From CAYRGG01 sp964423745 (lineage in GTDB: Bacteria; Pseudomonadota; Gammaproteobacteria; Competibacterales; Competibacteraceae): a DNA stretch of 64,000 bases. Below, piece after piece: positions 16,411-24,051 of the stretch. How positions within the stretch are numbered: position 1 is the first letter of the stretch; each line of letters opens with the position of its first letter. The position numbers and the translations under genes were made by a program. The stretch spans positions 1 through 64,000 of the forward strand of contig CAYRGG010000021.1 in assembly GCA_964423745.1 (NCBI GenBank), given 5' to 3'. A model generated the notes under the pieces. It saw nothing but the letters and a program-made list of their open reading frames with translations, made no database searches and had not been told where the DNA came from.

Positions 16411-17102
16411 CGAGATTCCAGGTTGGTCAATAGTTTAGTTGGCAAAGCCATAATGTCAGGGCGTTCCCGCAACTCTGGGATGATGATAAAATCAGCTTGA
16501 TGGGCTTTGGGAAACTTGAACAATAGCCGCTGAATCAAACTGGGATCGGTATACTCAGCCATAGTCGATGCTAAGCAGTGTAGCCCTATAGCCCTTACCT
16601 TTTGATGGAAATCCTCAGGGGGTAGAGAAGTGGAAAGTTCTGTTGCGGAAGGAGGTGTGCCCAATCCCAAAAAAGGCGCTCGTTTAAGAGCAAACAGAAA
16701 AGCTTCTTCACCAATTCGCTCTTTTAAAACTCGCACTTTGTCTCGTTCTACCGTTTGGCGTATGTAACGTATATTTAACACTAAACCCAAATAGAGTACT
16801 AGCTTCTCTAATACGTCAGCTTCAGCCAAAGCAAGGCACACAACGGGGGTGGAGAAATCACACCAGTAACGTTGCTCCAAACGCCAATGACTAAGCAGGT
16901 AATGTGACAGCCACATTGTAGCGCGTGGAGAAGATCGCAAATGCGCTATCAACACAGCATGGGGTAGTTCAGCGAGCCAGCTTGGATGAATGTAATGAAT
17001 AGGCCGTAGATTGAATTCCAGCACCTCTTTAAGTAACGCCGGCTTCCCAATGAACGTTTGCAGAAATTGTGAATCAGCTATTTTTAGCCCGCTGTCTTGC
17101 AT
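16386..17102 (-). CDS. sctK: SctK, sorting-platform protein (YscK)
   Basis: A 238-residue protein in the YscK position between sctJ and sctL, overlapping both. SctK joins the cytoplasmic pods of the sorting platform to SctD at the inner membrane (family knowledge). The sequence is helical, with R-P-I-H-Y-I-H-P-S-W near residue 30 and H-Y-L-L-S-H-W near 65, the region best conserved in YscK/PscK. Low overall conservation is normal for this family, so gene order is the main support. Confidence 0.85.
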   Translation of the reverse strand: MQDSGLKIADSQFLQTFIGKPALLKEVLEFNLRPIHYIHPSWLAELPHAVLIAHLRSSPRATMWLSHYLLSHWRLEQRYWCDFSTPVVCLALAEADVLEKLVLYLGLVLNIRYIRQTVERDKVRVLKERIGEEAFLFALKRAPFLGLGTPPSATELSTSLPPEDFHQKVRAIGLHCLASTMAEYTDPSLIQRLLFKFPKAHQADFIIIPELRERPDIMALPTKLLTNLESRWVHLLNA

Positions 17103-17874
17103 CTTTGCGCATGCGCCAAAATAAGACTCCGTTGCCTACTAATGCCGCTAGCAGTAGCATGAGTAAAACGCCAACCAATATCCAGAAACGGGTTACATCG
17201 GTCGCCGAAACTTGTAAAATACCGCCACCAACACGGGTTAATGTAGGCGTTGACATATCAAGCGTATCAGTTGAAGAAGGAAATAGCGCAACCGATATAT
17301 TGTCATAGGTTAAGCCTTCAATGCTGTTGTTAACGATCGACTTGATACGCGGCACAAAGTTTTCGAGGTTAGAATTTTCACGGTATTTAATAAATACTGC
17401 TGCTGATGAAGGGGCAACGGTGGTTTCAAAAGGACGCTGATCCGGTAGCACCACATGTACCCGAGCAGTCATTACACCTTCGATCTGCGATAGGGTCTCA
17501 GCAACATCTTGAGATAATGCATAGATATAACGGATACGCTCTTCCAAAGGTGAAGAAATCAAACCCTCCTGAGGAAAAACACTACCAATACTGGCGAATT
17601 GGTCCCGAGGATAGCCATGGGCTTTCAGTAAATCGATAGCATCAGCGAATTGACTTTGTTCAATCCACAAAACAGCGCCATCCTTATCAATTGACTTTTC
17701 ACTGCTGATGCCGTGCTGCATTAAGATCGCCAACATTGCGTTGGCATCCTGCTCCGATAGATTGGTATAAAGTTCAATTTTACAAGCAGATAACAGAATC
17801 AACAATAGCACTACCAAGCCTTTGTTAAGCTTATGTCCAAACTTTGCATAAAAAGCGTAACATCTAAATATCAT
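17074..17874 (-). CDS. sctJ: SctJ, inner-membrane ring lipoprotein (YscJ)
   Basis: A 266-residue lipoprotein forming the inner of the two inner-membrane rings. The signal peptide ends in a lipobox, L-L-S-A-C (Cys31). The YscJ/FliF domain follows (L-Y-T-N-L-S-E-Q-D-A-N-A-M, then R-V-H-V-V-L-P). A single membrane helix at about 228-252 is followed by a short basic tail. Its ATG overlaps the sctI stop in ATGA, giving translational coupling. Confidence 0.95.
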   Translation of the reverse strand: MIFRCYAFYAKFGHKLNKGLVVLLLILLSACKIELYTNLSEQDANAMLAILMQHGISSEKSIDKDGAVLWIEQSQFADAIDLLKAHGYPRDQFASIGSVFPQEGLISSPLEERIRYIYALSQDVAETLSQIEGVMTARVHVVLPDQRPFETTVAPSSAAVFIKYRENSNLENFVPRIKSIVNNSIEGLTYDNISVALFPSSTDTLDMSTPTLTRVGGGILQVSATDVTRFWILVGVLLMLLLAALVGNGVLFWRMRKDARQRAKNS

Positions 17875-18311
17875 TGGCTTTTAAGCAAAGAACCGACACC
17901 TTGCGAAGCTTTACTAGCCACTTGACTAATAAGACCTTCTGCTAACGTTACATGAGATAATGCGAATTGCAACTGGAATACTTCCTGCACAGAAGGTAGG
18001 CTCGCTCCATTAGTGTTAGCAACTGAATTAACTCCCAAAGTCTGGGGTTGCTCAGAACGCATCCGTTCCAAACCGCGTAGAATGGCATCACCGGGATTGC
18101 CCTTGATCGCTTCAATACCCTCGCCTGACTTAATATCAAGTGAAGGTTGTTGATCCGGCCCTGATGGTTGCAAAGATTCAGGTTGAGCTAGCGCTTGCTG
18201 AAAACGGGTGATGTCATTGCCGCTAGCTTTATCAGGGGTAGGTTGCGCGGCATCGCCAAGACGTTCAGTAAGCCGTTCAGTAACCTGTTTTACGCCAGTG
18301 TTGTTAATCAC
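17871..18311 (-). CDS. sctI: SctI, inner rod protein (YscI)
   Basis: A 146-residue protein in the YscI position. The C-terminal 40 residues (F-Q-L-Q-F-A-L-S-H-V-T-L-A-E-G-L, ending V-G-S-L-L-K-S-Q) match the conserved C-terminal helix of inner rod proteins, which polymerise at the base of the needle. The N-terminal part is low-complexity and disordered. The start codon appears to be GTG at 18311 with no good ribosome binding site, so the true start is uncertain. It lies 10 bases downstream of the yscG-like gene and overlaps sctJ. Confidence 0.85.
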   Translation of the reverse strand: MINNTGVKQVTERLTERLGDAAQPTPDKASGNDITRFQQALAQPESLQPSGPDQQPSLDIKSGEGIEAIKGNPGDAILRGLERMRSEQPQTLGVNSVANTNGASLPSVQEVFQLQFALSHVTLAEGLISQVASKASQGVGSLLKSQ

Positions 18312-18321
18312 AGGCTAAGCA

Positions 18322-18699
18322 CTATTTTGGAGAATCAGCCAATAGAGCCTGTGCCATTGCGGCTGCCTCGGCATCGTCGCTGCTAGCCGCTTGCTTGAGC
18401 CATCGCTCACTCTCCTGGGAACGGCCAACCAACCTTAACGCTAAACCTAAAAAGCTTTGTGCCATCGAACTTTCCGCATTTAATTTCAATGCTTTTTTTT
18501 GCAAAATAACTATTGCCTCATCATGACGACGAGCACTCATCTCGCTTACCGCCAAACCGATAAGCGGGTATTCACTGTCCGGACGGACGGTTTCAAGCCC
18601 TTCAAAAATAGTTCGTGATTCATCAACCCAGCTGTTACGAGCAGCCGCAAATCCTATTTCGGCCAATTGTCTAACGTCTTGCTCGCTTATAAGCTCCAT
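18322..18699 (-). CDS. yscG: YscG-like TPR chaperone of the needle subunit
   Basis: A 125-residue TPR protein between the needle gene and sctI, exactly where yscG lies in Yersinia. YscG with YscE binds monomeric needle subunit and stops early polymerisation (family knowledge). TPR-like helices: V-I-L-Q-K-K-A-L-K-L-N-A-E-S-S-M-A-Q-S-F-L and W-L-K-Q-A-A-S-S-D-D-A. The ATG at 18699 is preferred over one at 18741 because GGAGGG lies 4 bases upstream. Confidence 0.82.
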   Translation of the reverse strand: MELISEQDVRQLAEIGFAAARNSWVDESRTIFEGLETVRPDSEYPLIGLAVSEMSARRHDEAIVILQKKALKLNAESSMAQSFLGLALRLVGRSQESERWLKQAASSDDAEAAAMAQALLADSPK

Positions 18700-18741
18700 A
18701 ATCCCTCCAAAGTCGTTGTCATTCACACGATTGAAAGACAA

Positions 18742-18963
18742 CTACATACGTTGTGTTATACCTTTCAAGGCGTCGGTAATTGATTTGATAGTAGTGCTTT
18801 CGACACCAACGGCAACACTCCATTTAGCCATCTCTTGCTGATATTTCAGCATATCTTGTATATTGGTAGGGTCTAAGTTCTTAGACATACCATCAAGCTT
18901 GTTTTGCATGTCACTGACACTTTTACCCATGCCCCTATTGACCGAATCAAAATCAAGACCCAT
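18742..18963 (-). CDS. sctF: SctF, needle subunit (YscF)
   Basis: A 73-residue helical-hairpin protein that polymerises into the extracellular needle. The central L-D-P-T-N-I-Q-D-M-L-K-Y-Q-Q and W-S-V-A-V-G-V-E-S-T-T-I-K-S-I-T-D correspond to the conserved D-x-x-N-P turn region and the second helix of YscF/PrgI. Length is typical (70-90). The ATG at 18963 follows GAGGAG; an earlier in-frame ATG at 18978 lacks one. Confidence 0.92.
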   Translation of the reverse strand: MGLDFDSVNRGMGKSVSDMQNKLDGMSKNLDPTNIQDMLKYQQEMAKWSVAVGVESTTIKSITDALKGITQRM

Positions 18964-18992
18964 TGCTGTACTCCTCAATTATCAAAGATGAG

Positions 18993-19229
18993 TTATTTCG
19001 AATGAAAGCGCTGCCATAGTCTATCCACCGTCGTCGCCGCAGCTTCCATAGCTAAGCGCAGTTTTTGCAAACGTTCAAATTCTGCCGATGTCACTCCAGC
19101 ATCTATAGTCTGTTTTAAATGTCTAGCTCGTTCGTTGTATTCATTCAACAATTGATTATGCAAACTCCCATCATCGTCCTTGTGCAAGGCTTCCTCCAAA
19201 GCTAACAAATCCATAGCTTCTTCGACCAT
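18993..19229 (-). CDS. yscE: YscE-like needle chaperone
   Basis: A 78-residue helical protein in the yscE position between sctD and sctF. YscE forms a helical hairpin and, with YscG, holds the needle subunit in the cytoplasm. The sequence is two predicted helices (L-L-N-E-Y-N-E-R-A-R-H-L-K-Q and F-E-R-L-Q-K-L-R-L-A-M-E-A-A). The start shares one base with the sctD stop (TAATG). The family is short and poorly conserved, so position is the main support. Confidence 0.75.
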   Translation of the reverse strand: MVEEAMDLLALEEALHKDDDGSLHNQLLNEYNERARHLKQTIDAGVTSAEFERLQKLRLAMEAAATTVDRLWQRFHSK

Positions 19230-20485
19230 TACCCTCTCCCAAAGTAGTGAGTAAACTTTTGACCATCACGGGATAAGATGACTCGATCCTCGTAAATAGC
19301 CTCAATGACGTGGCCAGATAGTTTGGCACCTAGTAAGTATTTGCTACCGTCTCGAGTAACGATATAAGGTACTGGACGGAAGCTAGCACTGCGAATCTCT
19401 AAATGAGGCAATCCTGATGCTGATCCAGCGTTGGCGCTTTGGTGAGACGGCTTCTGGCTAGCGCTAGTAATCATCACTTGATTTTCAAGCTTTTTTAAAC
19501 CTGGGATGTCACGACGCAATAGTTTAAGGGCGTCATTTAATTTTGCTTGATTACTCATTTGCCCTTGTAAAACTAAAGTGCCAGGTTGTTGCTTTGTGCT
19601 GCCATAGTTCACTTCTAAGGATAAACCGAGGCCATGCAAAACTTCACGACCAGAAGCAACTAATTCATCTGGTGTCCACACATTAGCCCGTATGCGTGAA
19701 TTCATATCACGCAATTTGACAAACAGGCGCCTTTTCGTAAGTGCATCCGCCACATAACCTTGCACCTTGAGACGGCCATTTTCAAGTCTCTCGACACTAA
19801 CGTTTGGCAGGTTTAACTGTTGCAGCAGTGCCATTATCTGTTGTTCGCTGTTCAGCGCTTTATCAGACCCATTAACGGGCAGTTGTTCTTTATTACTAGC
19901 CCAAATATGACTGTATAGAAAAAAAATGAGAAATACTAATAGCAAAATCCCAATACCACCCCAGGAAAGCAACCCATAGCCCTTATGGCGTGTACTTGGA
20001 TCCGCTGGGACAGCCCCTGACTCCCCTATCGAATCTGGATCAGGAGCTAGCGACGGATTGAGATTGTTTGTATCCTCTTTTTTAGAAGCGGTCTCAAAGG
20101 CATTTTCGGAGTCATCTTTGCTAACCTGATCAGGCCCTGAATACGTTGCTACTGACGGCAGTTGAATAGTCTTCCAAACTTCGCCTTCGGGAACGATAGC
20201 AAAGTAGATTGTCAGCAAACTTATTATTTGGTGGAACGCAGCCGAAGTGTCACCTTCAATCCTGTTATCTTCTATAGACACAGTTTGTTCTAAAGGCAAC
20301 ACGTTTACACCATCTGGACTAATGGTGAGCTGGACAGCGCGTGGTGCGAGAGCTTCATCATGTAAAACGATGTCGCATTCCGGGTCATGCCCCAACGTAT
20401 AGACACCTTGTTTCAGAAGCACTTCAGCGCCAATGTGTGGACCAGAGAAAAACTTTAAAATGTAGTCCTGATTGGCAGAGTTCAT
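19229..20485 (-). CDS. sctD: SctD, outer ring of the inner membrane (YscD)
   Basis: A 418-residue bitopic protein linking the inner-membrane rings to the secretin. The N-terminal FHA-like domain (about 8-105) has Y-T-L-G-H-D-P-E-C-D-I-V-L. A single membrane helix lies at about 175-195, and the periplasmic part carries BON-like ring-building motifs (L-N-L-P-N-V-S-V-E-R-L, then V-Q-G-Y-V-A-D). Its partner would normally be the N0/N1 part of SctC. Here the upstream sctC encodes only that part. The ATG overlaps the sctC stop by four bases. Confidence 0.93.
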   Translation of the reverse strand: MNSANQDYILKFFSGPHIGAEVLLKQGVYTLGHDPECDIVLHDEALAPRAVQLTISPDGVNVLPLEQTVSIEDNRIEGDTSAAFHQIISLLTIYFAIVPEGEVWKTIQLPSVATYSGPDQVSKDDSENAFETASKKEDTNNLNPSLAPDPDSIGESGAVPADPSTRHKGYGLLSWGGIGILLLVFLIFFLYSHIWASNKEQLPVNGSDKALNSEQQIMALLQQLNLPNVSVERLENGRLKVQGYVADALTKRRLFVKLRDMNSRIRANVWTPDELVASGREVLHGLGLSLEVNYGSTKQQPGTLVLQGQMSNQAKLNDALKLLRRDIPGLKKLENQVMITSASQKPSHQSANAGSASGLPHLEIRSASFRPVPYIVTRDGSKYLLGAKLSGHVIEAIYEDRVILSRDGQKFTHYFGRG

Positions 20486-21276
20486 GGTGATTTGGACTCA
20501 ACAAGCGCACTTGCGCTGTTGTTATCAACCTCGTCCTGTTTGATCTCAGTGAATGTCTTAGTTTGCGGGTTACGCAATGCTTCTAGATAACGCGAGTAAT
20601 CTTCAACCTGTTTTGATAAGTTGTTCATAGTCGAAGCATTGGATTGTATATTGAGTGTTTTGACTAACTGCGCTCCTTTCGGGGGTGGCGCAGTCGTGTA
20701 GTGATGTCGGTCGTCTTCGTCAACCCAGCGATAAACTACGCGACTCTGTGCTTTGGCTCCGGCTACTAAGCTAGCATCAAGGGCTTTCGCCAAATCCTTG
20801 ACCAAATTGATCAGTGGCTGTGGCCCGGACATAAAAACGATGCCTTCGTCCTCAAGGGTTTTGAAAACAAAACGTGAGTCAAGAACACCTAGTTGATCTA
20901 GGGTTTCTCGAAAGCGTTGCACAGGAAAAAAATTTAGGTTGATGAGATCTGTTTCAATTTCCTCGGATTGATAGACGTAAAGTATTTTACCGTCGTAATA
21001 CCAATCTAGATTGTATGCTTTAAGTAAGTGGTCGAAAAATTTGGCTGGCGCCATTTGGTGAAAGCGGCCATTAACTGTGCCTTGCACATTTTCACTAAAT
21101 TTAATTGGAATATTTTCAGTCGAAGCAAAACTGCGTAAAACATCAGTTAGCTCTGCGTTTTCAGCAAAATAAGAAAAAGGTTCTGTTGACCACCGGGGGG
21201 AAGCTGACACAGAAATGCTAGCTAAGGTGATCAACACTCCAAGTGTCGCAGTGAACAAACTGTTAAAAAGTCTCAT
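20482..21276 (-). CDS. sctC: SctC-like secretin lacking the outer-membrane pore domain
   Basis: A 264-residue protein in the yscC position. A signal peptide (about 1-26, ending S-V-S-A-S) is followed by the N0 domain (F-S-Y-F-A-E-N-A-E-L-T-D-V-L, then W-Y-Y-D-G-K-I-L-Y-V-Y) and N1 (I-V-F-M-S-G-P-Q-P-L-I-N-L-V), matching YscC from memory. YscC/PscC run to about 600 residues with N3 and a secretin pore. Here, after about residue 175, the chain switches to V-Y-R-W-V-D-E-D-D-R-H-H-Y with P-P-P-K-G, a DUF4124-like segment, then a coiled tail. No pore-domain sequence is visible in any frame nearby, and the stop overlaps the sctD ATG, so this looks like a settled gene, not a fresh frameshift. It probably still docks on SctD in the periplasm. 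Confidence 0.85.
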   Translation of the reverse strand: MRLFNSLFTATLGVLITLASISVSASPRWSTEPFSYFAENAELTDVLRSFASTENIPIKFSENVQGTVNGRFHQMAPAKFFDHLLKAYNLDWYYDGKILYVYQSEEIETDLINLNFFPVQRFRETLDQLGVLDSRFVFKTLEDEGIVFMSGPQPLINLVKDLAKALDASLVAGAKAQSRVVYRWVDEDDRHHYTTAPPPKGAQLVKTLNIQSNASTMNNLSKQVEDYSRYLEALRNPQTKTFTEIKQDEVDNNSASALVESKSP

Positions 21277-21286
21277 TATGTCGCAA

Positions 21287-21718
21287 TCACGGGAACAAAA
21301 AAGGCAACGCTGAACCAGAACGAGATGGCTCATCAACAAATTTTTTATTCCAATATGCTAAGCTGTTGACATAGGCGCCGAGAATTCTATGCAGTGTCTC
21401 TACCTGTAAGCCCTCGGTAGCTATACGCCGATAAAGAATCATTTCTTGATCATCTTCCAAAGTCAGAATTTCGGCTTTTTCTTTAATTCGCGCCAAACTA
21501 TAACGTAGTACGTGTTGTAATTTTTCTTCGACTTGACGTGGATTATCGGACAGTTTTCCCACTGAACCGCAGATAAACAGCTCTTTACCACTTTGAAAGC
21601 AACGCACCACTAAAGCATCATCAAACACTATTTGATAAATACCTTGTGCGTCAGGCTCCAGGGCTTCAGAAAGCCCTAATCGAGGAGCAAGTTGTTGCAT
21701 CAAGCTTACAATCTCCAC
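21287..21718 (-). CDS. yscB: YscB-like CesT-family chaperone
   Basis: A 143-residue protein with the class I T3SS chaperone pattern: opening L-M-Q-Q-L-A-P-R-L-G-L, then G-I-Y-Q-I-V-F-D-D-A-L-V-V-R. It sits directly upstream of sctC, as yscB does in Yersinia, where YscB with SycN chaperones YopN. A SycN-like gene and a YopN-TyeA-like gene are both present in this window (47.5-49 kb), so the same heterodimer is likely. Start is GTG at 21718 (GAGAAG upstream) or ATG at 21700. Confidence 0.72.
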   Translation of the reverse strand: MEIVSLMQQLAPRLGLSEALEPDAQGIYQIVFDDALVVRCFQSGKELFICGSVGKLSDNPRQVEEKLQHVLRYSLARIKEKAEILTLEDDQEMILYRRIATEGLQVETLHRILGAYVNSLAYWNKKFVDEPSRSGSALPFLFP

Positions 21719-21772
21719 AATCTTCTCTTGCTTTGATTATTCATTAATTTACAAATCTTAAAACTTAATGGA

Positions 21773-21802
21773 TAAGTAACTATCTCAACCGAAAAGTTAG
21801 TA
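21773..21802 (-). promoter_or_regulatory. 30-bp dyad element upstream of the yscB-like gene (copy 1)
   Basis: On the plus strand the element begins TAAGTAACTATCTC and ends AGTTAGTA. It matches a second copy at 22422-22451 at 24 of 30 positions with no gaps. TAACTAT and a near-complementary AAAGTTA face each other across 9 bases, so it has partial dyad symmetry. It lies 55-84 bases upstream of the GTG at 21718. It may be an ECF sigma promoter or a regulator site of the island. Confidence 0.5.
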
Positions 21803-21810
21803 CCCATCAC

Positions 21811-22395
21811 TCATATGGAGTGGTCTCTAAAACGAGATATGGATAACTTGATATCTGATGTTCGCAAGGCAGCTAAAGCTGTGTTAAGGATTTCGGTAAG
21901 ATGATCAGCAATGTACTCACTGCGCACCTCCAACATCTTATTAATATTTTCACCAGATGCTTGTGTCTGCGTTTGCAAATCCGTAGGATTTAGTAATCCA
22001 TGCTTTGCTCGGTTTGCTATCGTTTTCACAAGCGTCTGATCGCAAGATGCAAAGTCGGCGTTAAGATTGAGAAGTGTCAGAGCAACAACGACCACAGCGG
22101 TGTGGGTGACAATGATTAAATCGGCTAAGTGTTCCGCTTCAGATTGCGGTGCGCCTAAAGTAAAAAATAAATCTTTAAGTTTTTGACTAAGGGCAGCTAT
22201 AGCTTGCGGATCATCCCGCAAAATAATTTCATTTGCAAGACCAGCAAGAGTGGTAAATATTAAAGGGCCTTGCAGGGACGATGTAAGAACACCCGCATTG
22301 CGCAGCCACGCATATTCGAACGCAGATGGGTCTTGAATCTTAGCGAGTTTCCTCGAGAGGCTTTCCAGATCGCGTGCTAGAGTTGGTGGCATCAT
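21811..22395 (-). CDS. Uncharacterised helical protein at the head of the ysc operon
   Basis: A 194-residue protein I do not recognise. It is predicted to be mostly helical, with a hydrophobic stretch at about 98-114 (L-I-I-V-T-H-T-A-V-V-V-V-A-L-T) and a charged C terminus. No signal peptide. The ATG at 22395 (or 22392) is preferred to a TTG at 22407. It occupies the place of exsD in Pseudomonas (before pscB), but length and sequence do not show an ExsD. It shares the same 30-bp upstream dyad with the yscB-like gene, so it is likely co-regulated with the apparatus. Confidence 0.6.
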   Translation of the reverse strand: MMPPTLARDLESLSRKLAKIQDPSAFEYAWLRNAGVLTSSLQGPLIFTTLAGLANEIILRDDPQAIAALSQKLKDLFFTLGAPQSEAEHLADLIIVTHTAVVVVALTLLNLNADFASCDQTLVKTIANRAKHGLLNPTDLQTQTQASGENINKMLEVRSEYIADHLTEILNTALAALRTSDIKLSISRFRDHSI

Positions 22396-22421
22396 GACTA
22401 AATGCAATAAATTTATTCCAG

Positions 22422-22451
22422 TAAGTAACTATCTCGCGTAAATAGTTAGTA
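22422..22451 (-). promoter_or_regulatory. 30-bp dyad element upstream of the first ysc-operon gene (copy 2)
   Basis: Second copy of the element at 21773-21802. Here the arms are an exact inverted repeat, TAACTAT and ATAGTTA, separated by 9 bases. It lies 27-56 bases before the ATG at 22395, and also in the divergent region before the HATPase gene on the plus strand. Confidence 0.5.
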
Positions 22452-22571
22452 ATGAGATACAGTTTTAATTAAAAAACCAATGAAACTAAGACTATTTCAG
22501 TTACTTTGTACTGCAGGGCAAACTCTATCTGAAAGCACTGTAAGCGAGTTTCCTAGAGTTACAGATCCTTA

Positions 22572-23072
22572 GTGCGGAACATGAGTTCAGAAATGGCCGT
22601 ATCTTCCTCAAACTCACTTTGCGTTTTGATGAATGATAAATCGCAATTCAAGCAAGTACGCAACAAAATAGAAGCGTTTTGTAATTCTCACGAGGTACCG
22701 TCAAAACTTGAGTTTCATTTAATCCTAATAATCGAAGAACTTATTACTAATATTTTTACGTATGGTTATGACAATAAATTATCAACATTTATACCTGAAG
22801 TTCTCCTCCATGTAAAAATTGATAAATGTTATTTGACTACCAAGATTCGCGATAATGGTCAGGCTTTTAACCCGCTTACCGTTGCTCTGCCCGATCTGGC
22901 TTTACCTTTACAGGATAAGCCATTGGGTGGGCTGGGTTTATATTTGGTGCAACAGAATGCCGATCAACTTGACTATCAACGCTATCAAGGATACAACCAA
23001 GTGATTGTAAAACAATGTTTGCCGGGGTGTTCAAGCCAAAGCGGTGAAACCCCAAAAAAAGCAGGTAATTGA
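22572..23072 (+). CDS. RsbW/BtrW-like HATPase, anti-sigma-type kinase
   Basis: A GHKL ATPase of the anti-sigma kinase family (about 160 residues). N box: E-E-L-I-T-N-I-F-T-Y-G-Y; G1 box: R-D-N-G-Q-A-F-N-P; G2 box: G-G-L-G-L-Y-L-V. In partner switching such a protein either binds a sigma factor or other target, or phosphorylates the STAS antagonist encoded 3 bases downstream. The start may be GTG 22572, ATG 22581 or the following ATG; none has a strong ribosome binding site. Together with the PP2C phosphatase at 7.7-9.5 kb it makes a full RsbU/V/W-type set. Confidence 0.88.
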   Translation: MRNMSSEMAVSSSNSLCVLMNDKSQFKQVRNKIEAFCNSHEVPSKLEFHLILIIEELITNIFTYGYDNKLSTFIPEVLLHVKIDKCYLTTKIRDNGQAFNPLTVALPDLALPLQDKPLGGLGLYLVQQNADQLDYQRYQGYNQVIVKQCLPGCSSQSGETPKKAGN

Positions 23073-23075
23073 GAA

Positions 23076-23429
23076 ATGCTAATTGGTGAAACACGAACAA
23101 ATGACAGTGTAATCATCGCACCTAAAGGACGAATCGATTCAGAAACTGCCCCGGGGTTAGAAAAAAAGTTGCGCGCCATATTGGCTGAAACCTCATCCAA
23201 TTTGATACTCGATTTTTCCGCCATTGATTATATGAGTAGTGCTGGTCTGCGAATTGTATTGTTGGCTGCCAAACAAACGCGCAGTAGCGGTAAAGGGCTA
23301 GTCATATGCGGCTTGAATGATAACGTGCGTGAAGTGTTCAGCATGAGCGGTTTTGATAAAATTTTGACCATCGTCGTCTCCCGCGAACAGGCAATAGCCA
23401 AGATGGCTGAGCATAGTGATCCCAACTAA
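23076..23429 (+). CDS. RsbV/BtrV-like STAS anti-sigma antagonist
   Basis: A 117-residue STAS domain. The phosphorylatable serine lies in D-Y-M-S-S-A-G-L-R-I, the classical D-S-S-G-L-like site. P-K-G-R-I-D-S-E-T-A at the N terminus and V-R-E-V-F-S-M-S-G-F-D-K-I near the end are typical family positions. When unphosphorylated it should bind the upstream HATPase and free that protein's partner. It probably is the substrate of the SpoIIE phosphatase in this window. Confidence 0.92.
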   Translation: MLIGETRTNDSVIIAPKGRIDSETAPGLEKKLRAILAETSSNLILDFSAIDYMSSAGLRIVLLAAKQTRSSGKGLVICGLNDNVREVFSMSGFDKILTIVVSREQAIAKMAEHSDPN

Positions 23430-23544
23430 ATCAACATGTATAGAGTCGCGGCCTATGGAGTAGCCATCAATGAACTCAAAGCCGAGGGTAAGAACTGATA
23501 ATATGTAGTCAGTAACCAATTCCCAACAAAGGTTAAAGCAGTGT

Positions 23545-24051
23545 TTACCTGCGTGGTGAGCGGTAATCGACCAGATCTTGATATACCCAGCGAGCGCCGT
23601 CGAAATCGATTAATCTGCCACCCATATGGTGCTGATAAACATGCAGTAAACGCTCGGCTGTCAAACCGCCTTGTTCTTGATAAAGCGTTGTGTCTACCAA
23701 ACCCATGACCCGCTTAACACCGAGTTCAGAACGGCACAAAAACTGTAAAAACCAATGCATCCCACGAAACGGATTAGCGAGGTTCTTGCGATCATGGGGA
23801 TGGGTGCGGTAACGGATAATCACAACTGTCTGAGGATCATGCATTCGGTAAACAATTTCAGCTTGGGCAATTTCAAAGCGATAACCGGCAAACAGCGCAC
23901 TGTGCTCGAACAAGCGTTCTTCTGCCAAAATAATACCCTCGGCAGTCAAGGCCGCATAAACACAATCGGGTGCTGATGAAGACAAGGTATCAGGACTCAA
24001 GCAAACGTTTGCGGAGTATTTTCCGAGCACGGAACACTCGGTTTTTAACAT
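23545..24051 (-). CDS. lcrR: LcrR/PcrR-like type III secretion regulator
   Basis: Up to 168 residues. The core, V-I-I-R-Y-R-T-H-P-H-D-R-K-N-L-A-N-P-F-R, G-M-H-W-F-L and the later G-L-T-A-E-R-L-L-H-V-Y, fits my memory of LcrR of Yersinia and PcrR of Pseudomonas, proteins encoded next to the lcrD/pcrD genes and needed for normal secretion control. Here it lies downstream of the ECF sigma gene, with a 62-base overlap if the first ATG is used. A later TTG near 23999 may be the real start. Confidence 0.65.
   Translation of the reverse strand: MLKTECSVLGKYSANVCLSPDTLSSSAPDCVYAALTAEGIILAEERLFEHSALFAGYRFEIAQAEIVYRMHDPQTVVIIRYRTHPHDRKNLANPFRGMHWFLQFLCRSELGVKRVMGLVDTTLYQEQGGLTAERLLHVYQHHMGGRLIDFDGARWVYQDLVDYRSPRR

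Noticed and set aside
20482..21276. Idea that sctC is simply frameshifted
   Set aside because: No secretin pore-domain residues are seen in the other frames, and the stop is translationally coupled to sctD, so a fresh frameshift does not explain the short length.
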